DNA of 39,660 nt from Bacteroides sp. (GTDB taxonomy: Bacteria > Bacteroidota > Bacteroidia > Bacteroidales > Bacteroidaceae). Location of the stretch: NCBI GenBank assembly GCA_030152865.1, contig JASLIW010000095.1, positions 1 to 39,660 of the forward strand, written 5' to 3'. A model generated the notes under the pieces. It ran no database searches. It saw only the letters and a list, made by a program, of their open reading frames with translations, and was not told the origin of the DNA. Positions 1 through 7,785 of the stretch are shown here, piece after piece; position 1 is the stretch's first letter, and every line of letters starts with the position of its first letter. A program made the position numbers and the translations under genes.

Positions 1-1476
1 ACGTCCCATACCTACCATACCACGGTATGTCAAGTTGGGTAGTATCTTATAAGTAACGCTGGCATTCATATTTAGAATGCGGTTGTTTCTTTTTCTTCGT
101 TCTTCGGTTATAGAAGTATTAGGATTGACCATTACGTTACCAGAATCATCATCAAGAATAGGGTCGATATCCATATTCAATAAATCCTGGTCATTCCCAT
201 CACGGCTAATAACAGGGCGATACTGAATGATATGTTGCATACGGCTAAAACGACCTCCGTCATTTAAAGAACCCATACCTTGAGTTTTGTCCCAAACATA
301 ACCCAGTGTTGCAGAAACTCGAAGCTTGTTATTGAGCTTTTGGTCCAAACGTAAACGGATATTGTTTTTTTCATAACCGCTTCCTTTCATCACACCATCA
401 TCATCGGTATGAGAGAAAGATAGGTTGTACTTCGTGTCTTTGTTTCCTCCATTTACAGAAAACTTGTAGTTTTGAGAAACAGGTGTACGTGAATCAAAAA
501 TTTCATCTTGCCAGTTTATCCCAGCTCTATTTCCATAGGCTTCAGGAAGGTCAACCCATGAATTATTCATATTAGTTAGAATGTCTAAATCCTCATTCCA
601 ACCTAGGCCGTAACGCTCTGTAAACTTACGAGCCTCATCTGTACCTCCATCAAGCATAGCACGTTCGTACTCAAGCTTAACAAAGTCTAGTGGTTTTAAT
701 ACACCTAAGCGTTTGGATATCTTTTTAAAACCAATGTAAGAGTCGAAGCTTATGTTAGCTTTACCTTCATCACCCGACTTTGTAGTAATTAAAATAACTC
801 CATTGGCACCAGCAGCACCATAAATAGCAGTTGCAGATGCATCTTTTAACACATCTATAGATGCGATATCAGAAGGGTCTAAAACACGCAGACCATCAGG
901 AGATGGGAATCCATCAACAATATAAAGAGGCTCATTACTTTGTGTAATAGAAATACCACCGCGGACACGAACTTTTACGTCGGCGCCTGGTGATCCTTGA
1001 GCCTGTGAGATTTGAAGTCCTGCTACTTTACCATTTAAGGCCTGCAAGGCATCTGTCATAGGAAGTTTGGCTATATCTTCACCTTTTACTGAGGATACAG
1101 CACTTGTGAGTTCACTTCTTTTTACAGTAGCATAACCAATAGCAACGACCTCATCTAATTGAAAATCACTGGATTGTTTTAAGGTTACATGAATGATTTT
1201 TTGACCATTTACTTTCACACTTTTTGTCTCAAGTCCTATGTATGAAAACTCAAGAACGGCATCTGCTGGAACTGTCAATGTATAATTACCATCTATATCA
1301 GTAATAGTACCATTACCTGTTCCTTTTTGTACGACAGTGGCGCCAATTAGCTCTTCATCAAAACTGTCCTTTAGCTTTCCTGAAACTGTTATATTATTGG
1401 ATTGAGCTAAGGCTATAGTTGAGCTTAATCCAACAAAAAACAAGAACAAAAAGCTGATTTTTCTAACTTTGTCCAT
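1..1476 (-). CDS. SusC-family TonB-dependent outer-membrane transporter (3' part missing)
   Basis: Reading the minus strand from the ATG at 1474-1476 gives 492 codons open to the window edge, so the C-terminal half (most of the barrel) lies outside. A signal peptide (about residues 1-24, ending ALAQ) precedes a carboxypeptidase-regulatory-like domain (about 28-100: KLKDSFDEELIGATVV, YIGLETKSV). A SusC-type motif LDEVVAIGYATVKRSELTSAV and a plug domain follow (ALNGKVAGLQI, IYIVDGFPSP-like segment, DVLKDASATAIYGAAGANGV). These are hallmarks of SusC/RagA proteins, which import oligosaccharides using TonB energy. It is the last gene in the window of a minus-strand run of glycosaminoglycan lyases, so import of heparin/HS-type oligosaccharides is the likely role. 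A SusD partner is expected just left of base 1. The leader of about 210 bases carries a 14-bp inverted repeat. The family call is firm; the substrate is inferred. Confidence 0.93.
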   Translation of the reverse strand, partial: MDKVRKISFLFLFFVGLSSTIALAQSNNITVSGKLKDSFDEELIGATVVQKGTGNGTITDIDGNYTLTVPADAVLEFSYIGLETKSVKVNGQKIIHVTLKQSSDFQLDEVVAIGYATVKRSELTSAVSSVKGEDIAKLPMTDALQALNGKVAGLQISQAQGSPGADVKVRVRGGISITQSNEPLYIVDGFPSPDGLRVLDPSDIASIDVLKDASATAIYGAAGANGVILITTKSGDEGKANISFDSYIGFKKISKRLGVLKPLDFVKLEYERAMLDGGTDEARKFTERYGLGWNEDLDILTNMNNSWVDLPEAYGNRAGINWQDEIFDSRTPVSQNYKFSVNGGNKDTKYNLSFSHTDDDGVMKGSGYEKNNIRLRLDQKLNNKLRVSATLGYVWDKTQGMGSLNDGGRFSRMQHIIQYRPVISRDGNDQDLLNMDIDPILDDDSGNVMVNPNTSITEERRKRNNRILNMNASVTYKILPNLTYRGMVGMGR

Positions 1477-1528
1477 AAGGTTAACTTTTGTTACAAATAT
1501 TAATTAGTTTACAATAGATTGATTGTTA

Positions 1529-1549
1529 AAAAAGGTGTATATCCTTTTT
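1529..1549 (-). terminator. Weak A/T-rich hairpin before susC
   Basis: On the minus strand AAAAAGG and CCTTTTT flank a 7-base loop, with further T following. It lies about 50 bases upstream of the susC start. It could attenuate read-through from the lyase genes into susC, but the stem is short and GC-poor. Confidence 0.25.
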
Positions 1550-1567
1550 ATTTTGTCTGATAACTAA

Positions 1568-1632
1568 GATAGAGTTGTTGTATAAAATCGTAATTCAGTA
1601 TTGGTTTGAATAGTATCAACAACAACTCTATC
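1568..1632. repeat. 14-bp perfect inverted repeat upstream of susC
   Basis: Arms GATAGAGTTGTTGT (1568-1581) and ACAACAACTCTATC (1619-1632) are exact reverse complements separated by 37 bases. They lie in the 209-base gap between the PL15-like gene and the susC start. There is no T-run beside the arms, so it does not look like a terminator. It may be an operator for the HTCS regulator or a large RNA hairpin in the susC leader. The function is inference. Confidence 0.6.
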
Positions 1633-1685
1633 ACTTATAATTTTGTCTTAGATAAGTTTAATTCTGTTCTTTAGATAGGCTACAA

Positions 1686-4217
1686 CTACCTGAATAGAGG
1701 CTTTTTATCTATCAATTCAAATTTTGGACTATTTTTTTCAAATATTAAAGTAGCACCTGGAGTCTCAGGATTTATAAAATTTGAATTGTAATATACGCCG
1801 TCTCCTTTTTTATTAGATATTTCTAATCGAGGAGCTTTATTAACATCTAGTTCAGCGCGTATAGTCCATCCTTTAACACGAATTTCGTTCTTATTAACTT
1901 TGGGTTCTATAGCTTCATTCTTTTTGTCGTCAACTTTAATGATAGCTAAGAATCTCATTTTTTTCGACTTGCCTTTTGTGTTGAATAGTGCATGCCAGTT
2001 TTTATCATATTCGATTTTGCCATTCACTGGTTTCTTCTTCCAGTTGACAGCAGGTTCAAAATACTCATTGGTGATCTGTGTTGAGAGCTTGTTATCGCTG
2101 CTAAACAAATGTACTTGAGCTTGAGCAAACTCATTTTCACCCCACAGCACTTTACCCTTGAGCTTCATGTTTTGGTAGCTATGTAGCAACCAAGTCCAAC
2201 TAATAGGTTGATCAGCTTCAAGTTCATCATAGATTACAACGACATTGGGGCGTAGCAGGCTAATGTGTCTCCTAAATCGGCTTACGCCTGGATTGCCAAA
2301 ACCATTTTCTGCTGAATAAGCTACTTTAGACTTATCCATTCTATCCAACCAAAACTCAGAAGTCATCTCTCCAAATGCATGTGAAGCATCACCTAAGGCA
2401 TAAGTAAGCGCCTCTGTATTGGCATAACGAGGTATCCAACCATAACCATTTTCTCCTATAAGCATGGATTTTTGATCGGCCAAGATGGTGTTATGACCAC
2501 GTGTACGATAATGCTTCAACGTATGGGGGTCATTGAAATTACTGTAGTAGCCAGAGGCTCCAAACAGCTGCTTACCACCATAAGAAAGAGTAAAACCATT
2601 ATGTCCAGCATGCGCATGGCCTGTTGCACCAAAAGGTACTGAGAAGAAAGAGAGCATTAAGTTTCTTCTAGTCTTGCTCATATGTGTATGCATCAACGCA
2701 AATCCAGCATCCGGGAAGTAGGCTGATTTTTCAAGTGAGTCTAGATCAGCAACAGGAGTGTCAGTGGCACTCTTAGTAGTTAATAGACGATATAAGCGAA
2801 AATCCTTATCCTGTTCAAGCTTATTCAAATCATTATTGACAAGGTGATTGGCATAAGCTCGAGCTATAGGATCATTGACCTCACGTGCCAAAGCATCGGC
2901 ATAAGCAATGTATTTTTTATTAGGCTTTAACATGGCTTCAAACCCATCGCCAAAGCCTGTCGAATATGAGTTCTTGGGAAACGAATAAAGTAAAAACTTA
3001 CCCGCATTCTTATACCAAGGCAAATCAAAGAAATCTACTCCCGTAAGATTCTTGAGCATAAAGGGCATCATAATGAAGGTTTGGAAGTTTACTTGGTAGT
3101 AACTGCTTCCGTCATGCCATCCTCCATCCTTTCCTCCGAGTATTGGAAAGCGACTACACCAAACTTCATAAGTATAGGCCAACCACTGATCTGCTCCTTC
3201 TAGCTCACCAGACATAGCTATCGCAGTCATAAAAAATCGACGCAAGGTGTGTTGCCATACGTGGTTATCCATGCTATGTGCTTCAAATCGATTGGCATAG
3301 CTTCTAAAAAAGTGATCCCCTCGCACACGGATAGCTTTCTTAAGTTGCTCTTTCTCTGTTTCGCTCATGAGATCATGAGCTACATCATAAGCTGTTGCCA
3401 TAGCAAGCATAGCCGATGCACTGTTAAAATCCTCCTGAGTAGCCGGTCCTTTAGGATCCATCTTGGATATATGCAAGGCTTGTCTTAAGGCTTCCTTGGC
3501 AAATCGCTCATCTCCTGTTAGCAAATAAGCCAGAGCTTGAGTTTCGATGGGCTGACGTACCACCTCTCCAAAACGATGATACATAAAACGCAACAGTACC
3601 TTCTTTTCAAAGCCAACGACTCCTGTTGTATCTCTGGGACGTGTTGGAGCCTCTACAATTAGGGGCTGGTTCAGATTTTTGGTGGCCTCAGCTATAATTC
3701 TAGTAGCTTCTTTATTCCCCTTGTTCTTGGCCTGAAATGCTGGTATTTGCTCAGCAGGAATAAACATACGCGGATGTTTGTGCTGATGAACGATAGTTAA
3801 AAACTCAGCGATCGTAGGTGTTTCTAATACATCTGCATCGGAGCTAATTTCAAACTGATAAATCTCAGAAACTCGTGCAGGACTTCCTTTCTGATTAATC
3901 TGATACTGCCAGTACCATGTTCCCTCGGCCAAAGCTCTATGTGTATTATACATGGCCCATTTTAAACGAGCTACAGAAATAGTTTGTCCAGCCGGGAAAC
4001 TAGGATCTTGTGAGATTCTTAAACTATAAGAGATATTCTTCCCTTCTGCCACAGGCCATAAAAAAGAGACGGGATTCATTGTGACTCTTTTACCCTTAGA
4101 AGGATAAGCCTCTTGGCGCATTCTGGGATGAATAGCATCTACATCAAATTTCAATTCTGCTTGTTGAGCAAAAAGGAGTGTAGGTATAAATAGTAATAAA
4201 TAGATTAGTTTTTGCAT
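1686..4217 (-). CDS. PL15-like heparinase II/III family lyase (DUF4962 + heparinase II/III)
   Basis: This 843-residue protein has a signal peptide (about 1-17, ending LLFAQ) and an N-terminal DUF4962-like beta domain (about 25-130, with MNPVSFLWPV and GTWYWQYQI). An alpha-toroid follows (DNHVWQHTLRR near residue 318; GGWHDGSSYYQVNF near 365), then the C-terminal heparinase II/III beta-sandwich (ATGHAHAGHNGFTLSYGG near 535; YRTRGHNTI near 570). This order and length fit polysaccharide lyase family 15, whose Bacteroides members cleave heparin/HS or alginate oligosaccharides by beta-elimination. The conserved Asn/His/Tyr-rich segments are candidate catalytic elements. The lyase context and neighbouring GH88 favour an exo-acting periplasmic lyase on imported heparin/HS oligosaccharides rather than alginate. 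It starts 11 bases after the upstream PL12-type gene, so the two are co-transcribed. The family is likely; the exact substrate is inferred. Confidence 0.85.
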   Translation of the reverse strand: MQKLIYLLLFIPTLLFAQQAELKFDVDAIHPRMRQEAYPSKGKRVTMNPVSFLWPVAEGKNISYSLRISQDPSFPAGQTISVARLKWAMYNTHRALAEGTWYWQYQINQKGSPARVSEIYQFEISSDADVLETPTIAEFLTIVHQHKHPRMFIPAEQIPAFQAKNKGNKEATRIIAEATKNLNQPLIVEAPTRPRDTTGVVGFEKKVLLRFMYHRFGEVVRQPIETQALAYLLTGDERFAKEALRQALHISKMDPKGPATQEDFNSASAMLAMATAYDVAHDLMSETEKEQLKKAIRVRGDHFFRSYANRFEAHSMDNHVWQHTLRRFFMTAIAMSGELEGADQWLAYTYEVWCSRFPILGGKDGGWHDGSSYYQVNFQTFIMMPFMLKNLTGVDFFDLPWYKNAGKFLLYSFPKNSYSTGFGDGFEAMLKPNKKYIAYADALAREVNDPIARAYANHLVNNDLNKLEQDKDFRLYRLLTTKSATDTPVADLDSLEKSAYFPDAGFALMHTHMSKTRRNLMLSFFSVPFGATGHAHAGHNGFTLSYGGKQLFGASGYYSNFNDPHTLKHYRTRGHNTILADQKSMLIGENGYGWIPRYANTEALTYALGDASHAFGEMTSEFWLDRMDKSKVAYSAENGFGNPGVSRFRRHISLLRPNVVVIYDELEADQPISWTWLLHSYQNMKLKGKVLWGENEFAQAQVHLFSSDNKLSTQITNEYFEPAVNWKKKPVNGKIEYDKNWHALFNTKGKSKKMRFLAIIKVDDKKNEAIEPKVNKNEIRVKGWTIRAELDVNKAPRLEISNKKGDGVYYNSNFINPETPGATLIFEKNSPKFELIDKKPLFR

Positions 4218-4228
4218 GGTGTTATTCT

Positions 4229-6232
4229 TTAGTATACATTGAATTCAGAAGTACGATAACCTACTCGATATTTCTTCTTATTAATCTGCACTTGCACCTG
4301 TAGCTCATCAGCTTGGGTGCGAATAAAAGAGGCCTTGATTTTAGGTAGGTGCTCTGGTTTTGTAGTAGGTAGTATAACGCTTATAAAGCGAACTGTGCTT
4401 TTATCTTTCTTTTCGAGCTCGAAAGCAAAGGAGTCGCGCGCTGCTTTTTGACGATAAGCATAGGAGACCCAACCTTCCTCTTTCAAAACAGCCATAGAAC
4501 TTGGACTAAACACCTGAAGTACAAGATTATTATCATCCTCGAACTCAGAGTTAATACGGTGTTTGGAGTTGTCCAGCTTAAAATCACCTTCGCAGAGGTT
4601 GTAATGGATAGCAACCTTTCCTTCTGCTTCTCCTATGGCTTCATCAACAAGAATAAAGAAAGATTGATCTACAAAGAACACAGAACGACGATGAGTCAAA
4701 CCCTCATAACTGGGATTCTCATAGACTAGGCGTTCAATACGATGAGTAGTGCGATCCCAAATCAAGTTTTTTGAATCACATTGACTCATATTCTCTCGAT
4801 TCAGAGTCAGGGTGTTATGTACTCGGGTTTGTTTAAACCAAGCACGCTGCTTATTTACCTCAGCACTACCCGCATAAACATAGCTACCTGAGTCTGGAAA
4901 GAAATTGCGTCCTTTTATAAATAGTTCAAAAGTACCATTGTCGGGCTGGCTATGCCAAAAAGCGGGTGGTCCTGCTTTCAAAGTCATCTGAATTGCATCT
5001 TCTGTCCACCCATTGCGAAACACATAGAAGCCTGAGCTTAAAAATGCTTTTGAGAGATGCTCTGGCGCAGCTCCTCTTTGTCGATCAGACGCCATATAAC
5101 GAATAGAAAGATTTTCGGGAAAGATTTTCTCCCATTCTTGGTAGTTTTTGAGCATTTCTTGTTTTGTATCTTGTTTAGCATCACTAAACATAGGATTGGT
5201 ATAGTTAGGGAAATGACAGTTTATCACCCACTCAATCATTTTTTCTACAGTTGACAAGTAATCTGCTCCAAATTCATTTCTAAACCCATTAGCATCGGCT
5301 ACACGTATGGCTTTAGCAAAGATATTGATCGCTGCTAGATGATAATGTGGATCTAATTCGAAGTGCATTCCATCAGCATAAACCTGCTTTTTTATTTCGC
5401 GGTTAAGAATAGATATGCCACTGCTGCGCCAAGTTCTGGCTTGCTTAAATTCAGGGAAAAAAGCACCTGCATAAATCATTCTCTGGGCTTCGAACAACAA
5501 GTGATTTCCTTTTTGTGAATAATTACCTAAAATATGCTCAGCATGTTTGTGGTAGTTACATAGAAACTGAGATAAAAAAGCAGGTGTAAAATATTCTGAG
5601 TCTTGAAACAATAAAAACTGAATCGTCTGATCTTGTAGACGATGACTCACTTCTAAAGGTCGCCAAGCAAAGCGTACATTCTCAACTGAGGCTAGCTCTC
5701 CACTACTCACCTCTTCGGTACTAGCACTTGAGGAGCTCAGCAGTGGATTTTTGTAAATCCAGTCTAAGTATTGTAATGTCCACTCTTTGGCATATTTCTC
5801 ATCTTTACTTACTTGATATGCCTTCCCCATAGGCTGCCACCACTTGGTACGGTGCAATTGCCAGCGTAGTTCATTATCTTTAACAGGCCAATAAGTCCAG
5901 TCTATGTCTTCTCCATAGAAGAAAGAAGGTTGATAACCTTTGTGTACAAAGAACTGATGTTTTAAACCCTCATCTGCAATTTTGAGTTCTCTAGGGCTTA
6001 AGCTTAATTGGTTTAAATCAATATCGGGATGATTAATGCCTTGTCTTCCTCTATAATAGCTTAGTAGCTCATCCAAAGCAAAGTCTAGATTTCCCTCATT
6101 GTAGTTCTTCTTTACTTTCTCTAAACCAGGATAATCTAAATCTATAAGTTCAAAGACATGAGCTGCTACTTCCTGTCCAAAAGAAAATTGTGGTGAGAGG
6201 ATAAGAAGTAAAAATAATAGATAGTTTTTCAT
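4229..6232 (-). CDS. PL12-type heparinase II/III lyase, periplasmic (copy A)
   Basis: The preferred start is the ATG at 6230-6232, giving 667 residues with a clean signal peptide (MKNYLLFLLLILSPQFSFG); a longer frame up to 6280 would add 16 residues that bury it. The alpha-toroid N-terminal half carries YGEDIDWTYWP and RWQLHRTKWWQPMG, and the C-terminal half carries WHSQPDNGTFEL, RNFFPDSGSY and RVHNTLTL. N243, Y297 and H427 fall in the motifs holding the catalytic Asn, Tyr and His of heparinase III (Asn240/Tyr294/His424 in Pedobacter heparinus, from memory). This supports beta-elimination at uronic acids of heparan sulfate. Without a lipobox it is probably soluble in the periplasm. It follows the GH88 gene by 85 bases and precedes the PL15-like gene by 11. 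It is closely related to copy B at 17605-19569. Confidence 0.88.
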   Translation of the reverse strand: MKNYLLFLLLILSPQFSFGQEVAAHVFELIDLDYPGLEKVKKNYNEGNLDFALDELLSYYRGRQGINHPDIDLNQLSLSPRELKIADEGLKHQFFVHKGYQPSFFYGEDIDWTYWPVKDNELRWQLHRTKWWQPMGKAYQVSKDEKYAKEWTLQYLDWIYKNPLLSSSSASTEEVSSGELASVENVRFAWRPLEVSHRLQDQTIQFLLFQDSEYFTPAFLSQFLCNYHKHAEHILGNYSQKGNHLLFEAQRMIYAGAFFPEFKQARTWRSSGISILNREIKKQVYADGMHFELDPHYHLAAINIFAKAIRVADANGFRNEFGADYLSTVEKMIEWVINCHFPNYTNPMFSDAKQDTKQEMLKNYQEWEKIFPENLSIRYMASDRQRGAAPEHLSKAFLSSGFYVFRNGWTEDAIQMTLKAGPPAFWHSQPDNGTFELFIKGRNFFPDSGSYVYAGSAEVNKQRAWFKQTRVHNTLTLNRENMSQCDSKNLIWDRTTHRIERLVYENPSYEGLTHRRSVFFVDQSFFILVDEAIGEAEGKVAIHYNLCEGDFKLDNSKHRINSEFEDDNNLVLQVFSPSSMAVLKEEGWVSYAYRQKAARDSFAFELEKKDKSTVRFISVILPTTKPEHLPKIKASFIRTQADELQVQVQINKKKYRVGYRTSEFNVY

Positions 6233-6317
6233 GATAGAATGTGTCAATTGTAGGATAAAAGAAGAGTTAGCCGAGCTCATAGCTCAACTAACTCATCAAT
6301 TATCTCATAGAGGTTGT

Positions 6318-7595
6318 TTAGTTTGCCACATGTAAAGGTATCTTTACACCACTTAGCTCTAAGTAACGAACCAGAGCTTCTAAGTAGTAATAATCGGCAT
6401 AGTTTAGAGGAGTATCTATCTCTGAATTGGCTGGAAGGTGACCTGTTGCATGTTTTAGGATAAAGCCTTCATTGGTTCCTTCTTCTGCCAAGTATGGAGC
6501 CTTCGATAGGTTTTTAAGCATTACTTCAGCCTGATTGAAGTATACTTGTCCATCTTCGACCATCGTGCTTAGCTCAAACAAAGCTGAAGAGATTAGTGCA
6601 GCTGCAGAAACATCACGTGGTGCATTAGGTATATCATCAGCATCAAAGTCCCAGTAAGGGATCTGATCTTCTGGCATAGTTTCTTCATTCATGATAAGCT
6701 CAGCTATATCTTGAGCTGCTTTTAAGTAAACAGGATCTTGTGTAAAACGATACATCACCACATAGCCATACAGAGCCCATCCTTGTCCACGAGCCCAGTC
6801 AGAGTCATCGGCATAACCTTGGAAAGTTCCCTTGCTCTCTACTGTCCCGTCATCATTATAGCTTATAACATGATACGAGCTCATGTCATCACGAAAATGA
6901 TGTTTGAGTGTTGTATTGGCATGTTCTATCGCTATCTCACGATACTTCGGATCATTCGTAAACTCACTAGCCCAGAATAATAGTTCGAGATTCATCATGT
7001 TGTCGATAATAACTGGGAAGTTCCACTGACCAAAATCCCAAGAACGAATCGCTTTAATGGTAGGATCAAAGCGTGAGCACAAGTTATCTGCAGTGCTAAC
7101 TAATAAAGAGGTTACTTCACCTGTATGTGCTAAACGCAGCTGATTTCCATAACTACAGAACATCATAAATCCAAGATCATGGGTTCCTGTGTAATTTGCT
7201 ACCTCTTCAAGTAGTGATGTATATTTTGTTGCACTAGCTTTAAAGAAGTCATCACCTGTAAGTTCGTATTGCAACCACAAAGAGCCAGGGAAGAAGCCAC
7301 TAGTCCAATCGAAAGGGTTTTCAAATCGTACTTTGCCATTCTTACCTATTGAGCGAGGCAATAGCTTAGCACCACTTTTTGTTGCAGCGTTAAACTGTGG
7401 AAGATTACCTTCACTGTCACGCTTTTTGTCCATGTTTTCATCAGACTTCTCTACTAATAGTTTCAGCTGAGTAGAAGCTACTTTTACTGCATTTTCCGCC
7501 CACTTATCATCTTGCTGATTATTCGTTTGAGAGCAAGATACTAGAAGTAGTCCTAGTAATACAGTTGCCGAACGTTTAAAAAATTTCATTGCCAT
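6318..7595 (-). CDS. GH88 unsaturated glucuronyl hydrolase, lipoprotein
   Basis: This 425-residue protein has a lipoprotein leader (lipobox LVSC, Cys21). The rest is an alpha/alpha-barrel of the GH88 type: NPFDWTSGFFPGSLWL (93-108), THDLGFMMFCSYG (138-150), IIDNMMNLELLFWA (196-209) and DDSDWARGQGWALYGYV. D140 and D198 sit where the two catalytic aspartates of unsaturated glucuronyl hydrolases lie. These enzymes hydrate the 4,5-double bond of the uronic acid that lyases leave at the non-reducing end, releasing a keto-uronate and the next sugar. Its place directly upstream of the PL12-type and PL15-like lyases, and downstream of the regulator, fits the step after lyase cleavage. A second ATG two codons in is an equally possible start. 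Regiospecificity and tolerance of 2-O-sulfate cannot be read from sequence. Confidence 0.93.
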   Translation of the reverse strand: MAMKFFKRSATVLLGLLLVSCSQTNNQQDDKWAENAVKVASTQLKLLVEKSDENMDKKRDSEGNLPQFNAATKSGAKLLPRSIGKNGKVRFENPFDWTSGFFPGSLWLQYELTGDDFFKASATKYTSLLEEVANYTGTHDLGFMMFCSYGNQLRLAHTGEVTSLLVSTADNLCSRFDPTIKAIRSWDFGQWNFPVIIDNMMNLELLFWASEFTNDPKYREIAIEHANTTLKHHFRDDMSSYHVISYNDDGTVESKGTFQGYADDSDWARGQGWALYGYVVMYRFTQDPVYLKAAQDIAELIMNEETMPEDQIPYWDFDADDIPNAPRDVSAAALISSALFELSTMVEDGQVYFNQAEVMLKNLSKAPYLAEEGTNEGFILKHATGHLPANSEIDTPLNYADYYYLEALVRYLELSGVKIPLHVAN

Positions 7596-7641
7596 AGTTA
7601 TATCTTTAGTTATAAAATTATTTCTCTTTCAAAGCCAACTT

Positions 7642-7665
7642 AGTTGTTATGCTTTATAAGTTGTT
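7642..7665 (-). promoter_or_regulatory. Direct repeat AACAACT x2 upstream of the GH88 gene
   Basis: On the minus strand AACAACT occurs at 7659-7665 and 7642-7648, a period of 17 bases, in the 190-base gap between the regulator gene and the GH88 gene. The same heptamer is in both arms of the inverted repeat upstream of susC. A shared HTCS binding element is possible. The copy nearer the gene also forms the small palindrome CAACT-T-AGTTG (7636-7646). Confidence 0.3.
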
Positions 7666-7785
7666 TTGATGATACAATGTTACAACATAAAGGTCGTAGT
7701 CTATTCTAGTTCTGTTCAAACAAATAAACTACTGGTACAAACGACTTATAAATTTGTATTATAAAACTACACTATTGTTTAATAG

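Noticed and set aside
1582..1618. Invertible promoter (phase variation) between the 14-bp repeats
   Set aside because: The 37-base spacer is much shorter than known Bacteroides invertible promoters, and no recombinase gene or clear TAnnTTTG box lies inside; kept only as an option in the repeat finding.
6233..6280. Extended N-terminus of PL12 copy A
   Set aside because: The 16 extra residues bury a clean signal peptide that starts at the internal ATG; the same applies to copy B (19570-19641).
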